This document shows, piece by piece, positions 32,017 through 40,876 of a DNA stretch of 64,000 nucleotides. The stretch is from Arthrobacter bambusae (GTDB lineage: Bacteria; Actinomycetota; Actinomycetes; Actinomycetales; Micrococcaceae): positions 62,001 through 126,000 of the forward strand of contig NZ_JAUSSZ010000007.1 in NCBI RefSeq assembly GCF_030812595.1, read 5' to 3'. The notes under the pieces were generated by a model. That model ran no database searches. It saw only the letters and a list, made by a program, of their open reading frames with translations, and was not told the origin of the DNA. Positions within the stretch are counted from its first letter, which is position 1; every line of letters begins with the position of its first letter. The position numbers were made by a program, and so were the translations under genes.

Positions 32017-32163
32017 ATGTTGCTTTGGATAGCCATCATCATTGCCGTTCTCTGGCTTCTCGGCTTGCTCGGCGGTATCGGCGGCGGTCTCATCCACCTG
32101 CTTCTGGTGGTTGCCGTCATCGTTCTGATCTTCCACTTCATCCGTGGCAGGTCACGAGTGTAG
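32017..32163 (+). CDS. Small membrane protein (lmo0937-like)
   Basis: This 48-aa protein has two hydrophobic segments (LLWIAIIIAVLWLLGLLG and LIHLLLVVAVIVLIFHF) joined by GGIGGG, and a basic tail RGRSRV. This is the pattern of the lmo0937/YtcA-like small membrane proteins often induced by stress. ATG has AAGGGAG 6 nt upstream. The strong palindrome just upstream suggests tight repression. Function in the envelope is not established. Confidence 0.78.
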   Translation: MLLWIAIIIAVLWLLGLLGGIGGGLIHLLLVVAVIVLIFHFIRGRSRV

Positions 32164-32262
32164 GGATCCAAACGCAACAGGCCAGAACGCCGGCATGATC
32201 GGCGGTTTGTCCTGCTGAGGGGCCGGGTGCTGGAAACAGCATCCGGCCTTTTCCGTGTCCGC

Positions 32263-33135
32263 CTAGTTTGGTGGATCGTTTCCCAGGAGCGTCCCTGGCG
32301 GCATCCACGCGCCAAACACGGGGCCCGGATCCGGCCGCTTCGCGTGCCGTCCGTCGTCGGAGATTCCTTGTTTGAGACGGTGCAGGACCCACGGGAACAA
32401 ATGCTCGCGTGCCCAGATGATGTCGTCGGCCCTTGCCTCGCGCCAACTGCGTCCGGGCAAATCTTTCGGTGCCATCGGTTCCAAGGTGTGGGGGACATTC
32501 AGGGTATCGAGCACCATGATGGCGATGGTGTGCTGACCCAGGGGGGAGAAGTGCAGACGGTCCGGATCCCACATGCGTGGGTGGGTGAGTTGACGCAACG
32601 CCCAGAGGTCGGCAATTACCGCATCGTGGCGGGCGGCGATGGTGCGCAGGTTCTCGTTGAAGATCGCCACCTTGGCGCGGGTCCGTCCCAGCACGGGCGT
32701 AGCGCCCCAGTCCGGGCCGGCGAACAATACGATCGTTGCGCCGGTGGAGGCCAGGAGCTGAACGCCGGCGTCCATCCGGACGGCAAGTTTGTCGGGATCG
32801 CTCCTGCGGAAGATCAGGTCATTTCCGCCGGCATTGAGGGTGATCAGATCCGGCTGCAGGGCCAGGGCTGGACCTACCTGCTCGTCCAGGATCTGATGGA
32901 GCAACCGTCCACGGACCGCCAGATTCGCATAAGCAAAATCCTGGTGACCGGCGCTCAGTTCTTCCGCGACCCGGTCCGCCCAGCCTCGCAGGCCTCCCGG
33001 GCTGCGGGGCTCCGGATCTCCTACCCCTTCGGTGAACGAATCACCCAGGGCCACATAACGGCTCCACGGGTGCAGGCCGACCCCGGAACCAACGGAGCCA
33101 CCCTGCGCCGGACTATCGGCGCCGGGAGCGTTCAT
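32263..33135 (-). CDS. SGNH/GDSL-type hydrolase
   Basis: This 290-aa esterase-like protein has block I GDSFTEG (Ser nucleophile, about residue 34), block III GGND, and block V with DRLHFSPLGQH (catalytic Asp and His). No signal peptide is evident from the chosen ATG 33135, which is preceded by GGAGG. The frame stays open to 33654 but that part is antisense to the esterase gene. The catalytic set is complete. Substrate could be lipid, glycan acetyl groups or small esters. It is divergent from the esterase at 33220. Confidence 0.85.
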   Translation of the reverse strand: MNAPGADSPAQGGSVGSGVGLHPWSRYVALGDSFTEGVGDPEPRSPGGLRGWADRVAEELSAGHQDFAYANLAVRGRLLHQILDEQVGPALALQPDLITLNAGGNDLIFRRSDPDKLAVRMDAGVQLLASTGATIVLFAGPDWGATPVLGRTRAKVAIFNENLRTIAARHDAVIADLWALRQLTHPRMWDPDRLHFSPLGQHTIAIMVLDTLNVPHTLEPMAPKDLPGRSWREARADDIIWAREHLFPWVLHRLKQGISDDGRHAKRPDPGPVFGAWMPPGTLLGNDPPN

Positions 33136-33219
33136 CCCTCCATACTGCTCCTCCCGTACCGAACGCGCCACGGCGGGCGGCCTTGTCCGCTCGCCCGATG
33201 CGCAGCCTAGAGTTGTCCT

Positions 33220-34137
33220 GTGAGTTCCGAATTGCCGTCGCTGATCGATCCGGGACTGTGGTCGCTCGTCGATGAATCCCGCGCTTTCTACTCCGGCCGG
33301 GCGTCCGGCCGCGGGCCCCGCAATCGGGAGGAGCTGCTCGCATTCCGAGCGCGAGCGGCAGAACCCGCACCGTGTCATCCACACCCAATCGCCGAGCTGG
33401 CAAGCGCGCTTGGCCGGACCGTTCCGGTGCGGATCCACATGCCGGTCAGAACTCGGGCGGCGGGCGTGTTGCTGGAAATCCACGGCGGCGGCTTCTACAT
33501 GGGCTCGGCCGCGGGGAGCGACGTTCGCAACAGGCGGCTTGCGGACGCGCTGGGCGTTGCGGTGGTCAGCGTGGATTACCGGCTCGCACCCGAAGACCCA
33601 TGGCCGTCCGCGCCCGAGGACTGCGAGACGGCCGCACTGTGGCTGGTCGAGCAAGCCGGAGCCCGCTTTGGCACGGGGAAACTAGCCATCAGCGGCTTCT
33701 CTGCCGGTGCGACGCTGGCGGTATCCACGCTTGTGCGGCTGCGGGATCGCGGGATCCCGGCCTTCAGAGGCGGCGTGCTGCAGTTCGGCACTTATGACCT
33801 TGCCGCGAAGACGCAGGCCGGACGCCTGATCGCCGACGAGTATTTTCTTGAGGCCTACGCTGGGGCCACGCCGGACCGTACCCATCCCGACCTCTCGCCT
33901 CTCTTCGCCGACCTCGCGGGCCTACCGCCGATCCTGATCGTGATCGGCACCGATGACATCCTCCTGGAAGACAATCTCGCCATGGCCACCCGGTTGTCGG
34001 ACGCCGGCGTCGAGGTTGATCTGCGTATTTATCCCGCCTCCCCCCACGGGTTTACCGGACACGCGACGCCGATGGCGAGGGCCGCGCTCGGGCACATCGA
34101 CGCATGGCTTCGGACGCAGTTGGGCCCGGCAGGCTGA
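33220..34137 (+). CDS. Alpha/beta hydrolase, HSL-type esterase
   Basis: This 305-aa esterase/lipase of the hormone-sensitive-lipase group has HGGGFYMGS oxyanion motif (about residue 89), DYRLAPE, the nucleophile elbow GFSAGA (Ser at about 160), acid in DDILLED and histidine in SPHGF. GTG start. Length and order are typical. It is followed by a strong bidirectional terminator. It would hydrolyse short-chain acyl esters in the cytoplasm. Confidence 0.9.
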   Translation: MSSELPSLIDPGLWSLVDESRAFYSGRASGRGPRNREELLAFRARAAEPAPCHPHPIAELASALGRTVPVRIHMPVRTRAAGVLLEIHGGGFYMGSAAGSDVRNRRLADALGVAVVSVDYRLAPEDPWPSAPEDCETAALWLVEQAGARFGTGKLAISGFSAGATLAVSTLVRLRDRGIPAFRGGVLQFGTYDLAAKTQAGRLIADEYFLEAYAGATPDRTHPDLSPLFADLAGLPPILIVIGTDDILLEDNLAMATRLSDAGVEVDLRIYPASPHGFTGHATPMARAALGHIDAWLRTQLGPAG

Positions 34138-34157
34138 ATTTCGGCCAGGAACAGAAG

Positions 34158-34197
34158 GAGCCCCTGACGCGCGGAAGCGCGCGGTCAGGGGCTCTTT
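34158..34197. terminator. Rho-independent terminator
   Basis: A near-perfect hairpin with arms GAGCCCCTGAC-GCGCG and CGCGC-GTCAGGGGCTC and a GAAG loop, followed by a short T-run. It lies 20 bp after the esterase stop. Confidence 0.85.
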
Positions 34198-34248
34198 CAG
34201 CGGTGGCCGCTACTCAAAGCGCTTGCCGTCGTGTGAGTTGGCCGCGCT

Positions 34249-35102
34249 TCAGTTCTCTCCGGCGCCGCCGGTGAACATCAAGCCCTTGGGGTGGATGGAG
34301 GCAAGTTCCTTGACCGGGGTGAGGCTGCCCGTGCCCAGGTCCAGGTTTGCCAGGTAGGCGGGCCCCGCGTCGGGTACCACGGTGGAGAAGGCTTCGCCGG
34401 CTTTGAACGGGCCGCTGATGGAGAACACCTTGTTGTCCGTCGGGTCCGTGACCAGGAGAGCCTGGTTGGAGTGGGCCGCGAACACGGTGTCATCCAGGGG
34501 TTGGCCGACTGACAGCACCTGGAGAGCTTGCTTGGCGGTGCCGGGGTTGGAGGCGAAGATCAACTGTTGGTCTGCCTGGGCGTCAAGCATGAAGGAGTTC
34601 TTGAACCGCGGGGCAGCGGCGGGAACCTGGGTGTTCGAGTCCGGGTCCGTGAGGCCAAGCGTGGTCGGCTTCCCGGCCTGGGGACCATTGGCTGCGGTAG
34701 CCGTAGCGCTGTCGCCGAAGAGGGGCGGCAGTTTGGCGATGGTGCCTTCCAATGCGACGGAATAGGCGGCCGGGCCCGATGTATCAACCGGTGCTGAAAC
34801 GCTGACGAGGATCTTGCCGTTCACGACAGACACGGCGTCGGTGCCACCACCGTGGGTGAGGCCCGAATACGTGTATGTGGTCAGCGGCTTCGCCTGGTCC
34901 GGGCTGAGGGTCGAGAAGCTCGTGCCGACTCGGTGCCGACCGGGGCAAAGGTCGTCACGGTGAATCCGGCGCCCGCGGCGTGTTCTTCGCGTTCCTCAGC
35001 CGCGGATGCCGGCAAGCCAACGGAGGCAAGGCTGGCGGCAGCAACGGCTGCGCCCACCATTGCCATCGAGGTCCGCTTGAGCTTGTTGGGTGAAACAGGC
35101 AT
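34249..35102 (-). pseudogene. Secreted protein with signal peptide, frameshifted
   Basis: ATG 35102, with AAAGGA upstream, opens a classic signal peptide: KLKR, a hydrophobic stretch and the cleavage-like site ASA about residue 33. The frame then stops after about 73 codons. In another frame the sequence continues without a break: FSTLSPDQAKPLTTYTYSGL, DAVSVVNGKILVSVSAP and on to TAG at 34249 (195 more codons). One indel near 34915-34925 explains this. The rest looks like repeated beta-strand units (LFGDSAT, LVTDPTDNKVFSISGPF), perhaps a beta-propeller, of unknown function. Sequencing error cannot be excluded. Confidence 0.7.
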
Positions 35103-35328
35103 TGAAGATCGTCCTTTGATTGGGGAAACGATGTCCCTGCCAAACTATGGAGGCGGGCTGGGAACGAACCGTGCAAAGGGCAAACATCCGAAGACCCTGG
35201 GGTTAACGGTGGCTGTTTCGGGCTTCTGGCGATGGCCTCCGGGACGCCTTTTGCCATCCGTCGTGCACCCACCTGCTTGTGTGGAGGAGCTTGTGTGGAG
35301 GTGCTTGTGCGGAGAACTGTCATTGCGA

Positions 35329-35350
35329 TAAGTTACTCATCAGTAACTTA
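35329..35350. promoter_or_regulatory. Operator-like palindrome (GTTA-N8-TAAC class)
   Basis: Arms TAAGTTACT and AGTAACTTA (9 bp each, perfect) around CATC, 14 bp upstream of the acyl-CoA dehydrogenase ATG. It contains GTTA-N8-TAAC, the same pattern found twice before the leucine-catabolic carboxylase operon at 48795-48840, so the TetR regulator at 48068-48721 may bind here. Confidence 0.65.
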
Positions 35351-35364
35351 CGTGAAGGAGTGCC

Positions 35365-36555
35365 ATGTCCAAGGCGGCTATAGACCTCGAGAATCTCCCG
35401 TACGCTGACGGAGACTTTTATGGCTTTGAGCAGTTGCTCACGGGCAAGGAACGGGACCGGCTCGCTGAGATCCGGGCTTTCCTGGCCCGTGAGGTCAAGC
35501 CGATTGCGGTCGACTGCTGGAACCGCGGAGAATTTCCGATGGACCTGATCCCCAAGCTGGCTGAGATCGACCTGGTCAGCCCAGTAAGGCGGCAAGGCTT
35601 TTCAAACGTGTTCGCTGGCCTTGTCCACGCAGAGGCAACCCGCGCCGATGCCTCGATTGCCACGTTCATGGGCGTTCACGACGGCTTGTTCACGGGTTCC
35701 ATCGAAGCGCTGGCATCTCAAGAACAGCGGGACGCCTGGCTGCCGGACATTTACTCGCTCAAGAAAATCGGCGCCTTTGGACTGACCGAGCCATTGGGCG
35801 GCTCGGACGTCGCAGGCGGCACCCGGACCACTGCGCGCCGGGAAGGTGGAAACTGGATCCTGAACGGGGCCAAGCGCTGGATCGGAAACGCCACCTTCTC
35901 CGACTGGGTTGTGGTCTTCGCCCGCGACCTCGATGACAATCAGGTCAAGGGCTTTCTTGTGGACACGAGCCTCCCCGGATTCAAGGCCAGCAAGATCGAG
36001 AACAAGATTTCCCTGCGGACCGTCCAGAATGCCGACATCACCCTTGAAAACGTGGTGGTCCCGGACTTCTTCAAACTGGCCAATGCCAACAGCTTCAGGG
36101 ACACCAACAAGGTCCTCAAAGTCACGCGGCTGTCAGTCGCATGGCAGGCTGTGGGTCAGCAGCTTGCGGCGTTCGACGTTGCCCGCCGCTACGCGGTTGA
36201 ACGGATGCAGTTCGGCAGGCCCGTGGCATCGTTCCAATTGGTGCAGCAACAGCTCGTGCAGATCCTGGGCAACACGGTCAGTTCCATGGGCATGATGGTT
36301 CGTCTCGCGCAGCTTGAAGACGCCGGCGCGGCCAAGGATGAACAATCCGCGCTGGCGAAGGCCTTCACGACAGCCCGCATGCGCGAAAGCGTTGCCTTGG
36401 GTCGTGGCATCCTGGGCGGCAACGGCATTGTCACTGACTACGAGATGGCCAAGATCTTCGCTGACGCCGAGGCGATCTATTCCTACGAAGGCACCCATGA
36501 AATCAACACCCTTGTCACGGGGCGGGCCATCACGGGGATTTCCGCCATCGTCTAG
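35365..36555 (+). CDS. Acyl-CoA dehydrogenase
   Basis: This 396-aa FAD-dependent dehydrogenase has ACAD signature 1 (FGLTEPLGGSDVAGG, about residue 138), RWIGNA, signature 2 near the end (ILGGNGIVTDY) and the catalytic glutamate in YSYEGTHEINTL (about 377). The sequence is closest to glutaryl-CoA dehydrogenase/ACAD9-like members by the SxAWQAVG and RxxFGRPVASFQL segments, but the exact substrate is uncertain. ATG has GAAGGAG 5-6 nt upstream. It stands alone with a strong operator in front. Its 3' end runs into the M23 peptidase gene on the other strand. Confidence 0.92.
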   Translation: MSKAAIDLENLPYADGDFYGFEQLLTGKERDRLAEIRAFLAREVKPIAVDCWNRGEFPMDLIPKLAEIDLVSPVRRQGFSNVFAGLVHAEATRADASIATFMGVHDGLFTGSIEALASQEQRDAWLPDIYSLKKIGAFGLTEPLGGSDVAGGTRTTARREGGNWILNGAKRWIGNATFSDWVVVFARDLDDNQVKGFLVDTSLPGFKASKIENKISLRTVQNADITLENVVVPDFFKLANANSFRDTNKVLKVTRLSVAWQAVGQQLAAFDVARRYAVERMQFGRPVASFQLVQQQLVQILGNTVSSMGMMVRLAQLEDAGAAKDEQSALAKAFTTARMRESVALGRGILGGNGIVTDYEMAKIFADAEAIYSYEGTHEINTLVTGRAITGISAIV

Positions 36556-37062
36556 CGGCAGCAACACGGATGGCCTGAGATCCGTGACGAAGGCAAGCGG
36601 ATTGACGTAGTCCGCACCCTGCCGCATTCCCCAGTGCAGGCATGGTGATTCCGCGCAGTGGCCGGTGCTGACTACGCCGATGGATTGGCCCTTGTTCACT
36701 GTGGCCCCCTCTGCGAGGTCGCTGTCCACGGGCTCAAAGCTGCTCCGTAGTCCGTCCCCGTGGTCGATGGTGATCACCGGCCGGCCCACCACGACGCCCG
36801 CGAAGCCCACGGTGCCGCCGGCGGGGGCGGCGACCGGGACGCCGTCGTCGGCTGCTTGTAGATCCACGCCGCGGTGCCCGCTCAACCACGGCCTTTCCGG
36901 TGGGTCGAAACCACGCAGAACCGCTGGCTTGGGGGAGAGGGGCCACGTCCAGCCCGGGTGGGTGACGGGCGGGGCGCCCGTGTCCGACGTCGATGCGACG
37001 GCAGGGGGAGCAATAGGGGCGACGAGCAAAAGAATGCAAGCCAGAAGATGTGCGGTTCCCAT
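36133..37062 (-). CDS. M23 metallopeptidase, C-terminal stop apparently lost
   Basis: The N-terminus is a signal peptide (hydrophobic to PAVASTSD). The domain shows zinc ligands H63 and D67 (GHRGVDL) and H143 (LHWGM) with H135 in GHCAESP, as in LytM-type cell-wall endopeptidases. The normal end of such proteins, RPSVLLPLD, comes at about residue 171 (near 36550). The frame then runs on for about 138 codons, purely antisense to the acyl-CoA dehydrogenase, to 36133. The extension looks artificial, so the native stop was probably removed when the dehydrogenase segment was joined here. The enzyme domain itself is complete. Confidence 0.72.
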   Translation of the reverse strand: MGTAHLLACILLLVAPIAPPAVASTSDTGAPPVTHPGWTWPLSPKPAVLRGFDPPERPWLSGHRGVDLQAADDGVPVAAPAGGTVGFAGVVVGRPVITIDHGDGLRSSFEPVDSDLAEGATVNKGQSIGVVSTGHCAESPCLHWGMRQGADYVNPLAFVTDLRPSVLLPLDDGGNPRDGPPRDKGVDFMGAFVGIDRLGVSEDLGHLVVSDNAVAAQDATTQGNAFAHAGCREGLRQRGLFILGRAGVFKLRETNHHAHGTDRVAQDLHELLLHQLERCHGPAELHPFNRVAAGNVERRKLLTHSLPCD

Positions 37063-37511
37063 GGAACAAGCCTTGGCTGGCGCTGCAGGTCCCGAAAGTT
37101 CCCAGTTCGGCTATGTGGAAAGCTCGGCTATGTGGAAAAGCCGCGCGAAATTTGCTGCGCGATGGACGCCGGACCCCGGGTGTTTGCGGTCATGAGGCTC
37201 AAGGCGCTGTAGTACACTTGGTGGAGCAGTTTGCTGTGCCCTCAGGCTAATTCAGGAGCGCTTCTCATTCAGTTGCGCGGGGGTCCCAGGCTGACTACGC
37301 GTATCCAACCCTCCAATGCGAATCCTCATGGATTCAGTGCTGCGAAGGATTGTGCCTCTTGCGGTCCGGCGAGTCATTGGCCGGATGAGAGGTGCAATGG
37401 ATGCCAGGAGCCAAGGCCCGTTCGGGTCCGGCTAACTAACCGTCAACTATTGGCAGGGTAAGAGCGCCCGTGTGGCTCTCTCATGAATGACCTGCCGGAA
37501 GGAGCGTCGGC
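37063..37511. other. Upstream region of rpsB
   Basis: About 450 bp without a credible gene. It should hold the promoter and untranslated leader of rpsB. Short inverted repeats occur (for example GAGCGCCCGTGTGGCTC near 37465) but I cannot name a leader element or identify the promoter. GGAAGGAG precedes the rpsB ATG. Confidence 0.5.
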
Positions 37512-38375
37512 ATGCCCGTCGTAACCATGCGCCAGCTGCTTGACAGCGGCGTCCACTTTGGACACCAGACCCGTCGTTGGAACCCGAAGATGAAGCGATT
37601 CATCTTCACGGAGCGCAACGGCATCTACATCATTGACCTTCAGCAGTCGCTGTCCTACATCGACCGCGCCTTCGAGTTCGTCAAGGCTACTGTCGCCCAC
37701 GGCGGCACCGTCCTGTTCGTCGGCACCAAGAAGCAGGCCCAGGAAGCAATTGCTGAGCAGGCTACCCGTGTTGGCCAGCCGTACGTCAACCAGCGTTGGT
37801 TGGGCGGTATGCTCACCAACTTCCAGACCGTTGCCAAGCGTATCCAGCGCATGAAGGAACTCGAAGAGATCAACTTCGAGGACGTCGCAGGCTCGGGTTA
37901 CACCAAGAAGGAGCTCCTGCTCCTCAACCGTGAACTCACCAAGCTGGAAACCAACCTCGGTGGTATCCGCAACCTGACCAAGGCTCCTTCCGTTCTGTGG
38001 GTTGTCGACACGAAGAAGGAACACCTGGCTGTTGACGAGGCCAAGAAGCTGAACATCCCGGTTGTTGCCATCCTGGACACCAACTGCGACCCCGATGAAG
38101 TTGACTTCCCGATCCCGGGTAACGACGACGCCATCCGCTCCGTAAACCTGCTGACCCGCGTGGTCGCCGACGCCGTTGCTGAGGGCCTCATCGCCCGTAA
38201 CCAGCGCGCAACCGGTGCCGCAGAGGCTCCGGAAGAGCCGCTGGCTGAGTGGGAGCGCGAGCTTCTCGAAGGCAGCAAGGCCGAAGCTGCTGAAGCTCCG
38301 GCTGCGGAAGCTGCCGAAGCCCCGGCCGCCGAGGCTACCGAAGCTGCTGCCGGCGAAGCCGAAGCAGACAAGTAA
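37512..38375 (+). CDS. rpsB: 30S ribosomal protein S2
   Basis: This is a 287-aa protein. The start [20 protein letters not shown] and the segments [19 protein letters not shown] and [13 protein letters not shown] are diagnostic of S2. The C-terminus has a long Ala/Glu-rich extension (about 50 residues) usual in actinobacteria. It sits on the small subunit near S1 and is followed by tsf as in nearly all bacteria. ATG has AAGGAG 6-7 nt upstream. Confidence 0.99.
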   Translation: MPVVTMRQLLDSGVHFGHQTRRWNPKMKRFIFTERNGIYIIDLQQSLSYIDRAFEFVKATVAHGGTVLFVGTKKQAQEAIAEQATRVGQPYVNQRWLGGMLTNFQTVAKRIQRMKELEEINFEDVAGSGYTKKELLLLNRELTKLETNLGGIRNLTKAPSVLWVVDTKKEHLAVDEAKKLNIPVVAILDTNCDPDEVDFPIPGNDDAIRSVNLLTRVVADAVAEGLIARNQRATGAAEAPEEPLAEWERELLEGSKAEAAEAPAAEAAEAPAAEATEAAAGEAEADK

Positions 38376-38495
38376 ATCCGGACCTTTCCCGGACCAATTT
38401 CGGTGCGGGGAGTTACTGACAGGATGGCGGCCCACGCAGTGGGCTGCCGTCCTGTCAGTCCGTAAACACAAAAATTTCTAGACAGAGGGGTTCAC

Positions 38496-39332
38496 ATGGC
38501 GAACTACACTGCTGCTGACATCAAGGCCCTGCGCGAGCGCACCGGCGCCGGCATGATGGACGTCAAGAAGGCTCTCGACGAGGCCAACGGCGACGCCGAG
38601 AAGGCCATCGAGATCATCCGCATCAAGGGCCTCAAGGGCGCTACCAAGCGTGAAGGCCGCTCAACGGCCGAAGGCCTGGTTGCAGCCAAGGTCACCGACG
38701 GCGTTGGCGTAATGATCGAGGTCAACTGCGAGACCGACTTCGTCGCCAAGGCTGACAAGTTCATCCAGCTGGCCGACAAGGTCCTGGCCGTAGCCGTCGA
38801 GTCCGGCGCTGCCGACCTCGAGACCCTGCTGGCCATCGACGTCGACGGCAAGCCCCTTTCCGAGGTCGTCGTCGAAGAAGGCGCAGTTCTCGGCGAAAAG
38901 GTTGTTGTCCGCCGCATCGCCCGCATTGAAGGCGGCACGGTTGACGCTTACCTGCACAAGACCTCCAAGGACCTCCCCGCCCAGGTCGGCGTCCTGTTCG
39001 CCGTTGAGGGCGAGGGCGACGCCGCTGCAACCGCAGCACACGACGTTGCCGTCCACGTTGCAGCAATGGCCCCGAACTACCTGAGCCGCGAAGACGTCCC
39101 GGCCGAACTGGTCGAGTCCGAGCGCCGCATTGCCGAAGAGACCGCCAAGGCCGAAGGCAAGCCGGAAGCCGCTCTCGCCAAGATCGTCGAAGGCCGCGTG
39201 ACGGGCTTCTACAAGGGCGAAGTTCTCTTGGACCAGGCATTCGCCAAGGACTCCAAGAAGACTGTTGGGCAGGTTCTCGAAGAGGCCGGCGTCAAGGCAA
39301 CCGCAGTTGCACGTTTCCGCGTCGGAAACTAG
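38496..39332 (+). CDS. tsf: Elongation factor Ts
   Basis: This 278-aa nucleotide exchange factor regenerates EF-Tu-GTP. The N-terminal UBA-like motif [19 protein letters not shown] and the [13 protein letters not shown] segment (EF-Ts core with the TDF(V)A contact region) are present. It lies 120 bp after rpsB with AGAGGGG in front and is followed by a terminator. Confidence 0.99.
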   Translation: MANYTAADIKALRERTGAGMMDVKKALDEANGDAEKAIEIIRIKGLKGATKREGRSTAEGLVAAKVTDGVGVMIEVNCETDFVAKADKFIQLADKVLAVAVESGAADLETLLAIDVDGKPLSEVVVEEGAVLGEKVVVRRIARIEGGTVDAYLHKTSKDLPAQVGVLFAVEGEGDAAATAAHDVAVHVAAMAPNYLSREDVPAELVESERRIAEETAKAEGKPEAALAKIVEGRVTGFYKGEVLLDQAFAKDSKKTVGQVLEEAGVKATAVARFRVGN

Positions 39333-39340
39333 TCAGACAT

Positions 39341-39376
39341 AAAAAAGGGGTGGTCACTTCGGTGGCCGCCCCTTTT
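39341..39376 (+). terminator. Rho-independent terminator after tsf
   Basis: AAAAAAGGGG-TGG... pairs with ...CCG-CCCCTTTTT around a CACTTCGGTG loop, 8 bp after the tsf stop. Strong stem with T-run. Confidence 0.9.
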
Positions 39377-39478
39377 TCATGCAACGGAAGGCCCGTACCG
39401 GTTGCCTCCACCGCCGGCAGCTTTCTGCCCGGCCCCCAGCAAGATAATCTAGCCAGAGTCCACAAACGGGAAGGCACC

Positions 39479-40216
39479 ATGGAAACCGAGAACACTGCAA
39501 TCCATCCGGAGAAGACCCGTCGTCGTGTGCTGCTGAAGCTCTCCGGCGAGGTCATCGGCGGCGGAAAGCTTGGTGTGGACCCGGAAACCGTCCGCGCCAT
39601 CGCCAAGCAAATCGCCGCCGCTGTTTCCGAGGTCGAGGTGGCAATCGTCGTCGGCGGCGGTAACTTCTTCCGCGGCGCCGAACTGTCCCAGAGCGGCATG
39701 GACCGCTCCCGCGCCGACTACATGGGAATGCTCGGCACCGTCATGAACTGCCTCGCATTGCAGGATTTCCTGGAACAGGCGGGAGTCGAGACCCGCGTTC
39801 AGAGCGCCATCACCATGGGCCAGGTGGCCGAGGCCTATATTCCGCGCCGTGCCATCCGCCACATGGAAAAGGGCCGCGTAGTCATCTTCGGTGCAGGCGC
39901 AGGTCTTCCGTACTTCTCCACCGACACCGTGGCCGCCCAGCGCGCACTCGAAGTGCATGCCGACGTGGTGCTCATGGCCAAGAGCGGTGTGGACGGCGTG
40001 TACACCGCGGACCCCAAGAAGGACCCCACGGCCGAGAAGCTCGAAATACTCAGCTACGACGATGCCCTGCGCCGTGACATCCGCGTCATGGACCAGACCG
40101 CCATGACCATGTGCAAGGACAACGATTTGTCCATGGTTGTCTTCGGCATGGAAGGCGAAGGGAACGTCACCCGGGCCATCCTCGGCGAAAAGCTGGGCAC
40201 CCTGGTCACCCCGTAG
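39479..40216 (+). CDS. pyrH: UMP kinase
   Basis: This is a 245-aa amino-acid-kinase-fold enzyme phosphorylating UMP to [39 protein letters not shown] and TDTVAAQRA are the family landmarks. ATG 39479 has GGGAAGG 5 nt upstream; the frame opens earlier without support. It is in the conserved order tsf-pyrH-frr. Confidence 0.97.
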   Translation: METENTAIHPEKTRRRVLLKLSGEVIGGGKLGVDPETVRAIAKQIAAAVSEVEVAIVVGGGNFFRGAELSQSGMDRSRADYMGMLGTVMNCLALQDFLEQAGVETRVQSAITMGQVAEAYIPRRAIRHMEKGRVVIFGAGAGLPYFSTDTVAAQRALEVHADVVLMAKSGVDGVYTADPKKDPTAEKLEILSYDDALRRDIRVMDQTAMTMCKDNDLSMVVFGMEGEGNVTRAILGEKLGTLVTP

Positions 40217-40318
40217 CAAGGGCTAGGATATTTCTAGGAGTCTTCCGCCCCCAGGGGCGGAAATTTATTGTGCATTGCGGCCCGCGGACCGGGGCGCGAC
40301 TATTTCTGAGGAGAAACC

Positions 40319-40876
40319 GTGATCGAAGAAACCTTGCTCGAAGCCGGGGAAAAGATGGACAAGGCGGTCGAGGTAGCCAAAGAGGATTTCGCGACCATCC
40401 GTACGGGCCGTGCGAACCCCGGGTTGTACAACAAGGTGATCGTGGAATACTACGGCACCCCCACCCCGCTCCAGCAACTGGCCTCTTTCGCTATTCCGGA
40501 TGCCCGGACCATCCTCATCACGCCCTATGACAAGACCGCCATGCGCGACATCGAAAGGGCCCTGAGCGACTCCGAGGTCGGGGCAAACCCGTCCAACGAC
40601 GGTAACGTCATCCGGATCACCATTCCCGAGCTGACCCAGGAACGCCGCAAGGAATACGTCAAGATCGTCAAGGGCAAGGGTGAAGACGCAAAGGTCACCA
40701 TCCGAAGCATCCGGCGCAAGGCCAAGGATTCCCTGGACAAGCTCGTCAAGGACGGCGAAGCCGGAGAAGACGAGGGTGCCCGTGGCGAGAGGGAGCTCGA
40801 CGCCATCACCAAGGCACACGTCGATGGTATCGACGAGCTCCTCAAGCGCAAGGAAGCCGAGCTGCTCGAGGTCTGA
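40319..40876 (+). CDS. frr: Ribosome recycling factor
   Basis: This 185-aa protein splits post-termination ribosomes with EF-G. It has the IRTGRANPGLYNKV motif, YGTPTPLQQLASF and the long-helix RKEYVKIVKGKGEDAKVTIR segment. GTG start with GAGGAGA upstream. Its stop overlaps the cdsA start by one nucleotide (TGATG). Confidence 0.98.
   Translation: MIEETLLEAGEKMDKAVEVAKEDFATIRTGRANPGLYNKVIVEYYGTPTPLQQLASFAIPDARTILITPYDKTAMRDIERALSDSEVGANPSNDGNVIRITIPELTQERRKEYVKIVKGKGEDAKVTIRSIRRKAKDSLDKLVKDGEAGEDEGARGERELDAITKAHVDGIDELLKRKEAELLEV

Noticed and set aside
37211..37511. Riboswitch or ribosomal-protein leader before rpsB
   Set aside because: Some small hairpins are visible but no known leader structure can be recognised by eye.
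37443..38471. 342-codon frame antisense to rpsB
   Set aside because: Fully explained by the strong codon bias of rpsB on the plus strand.
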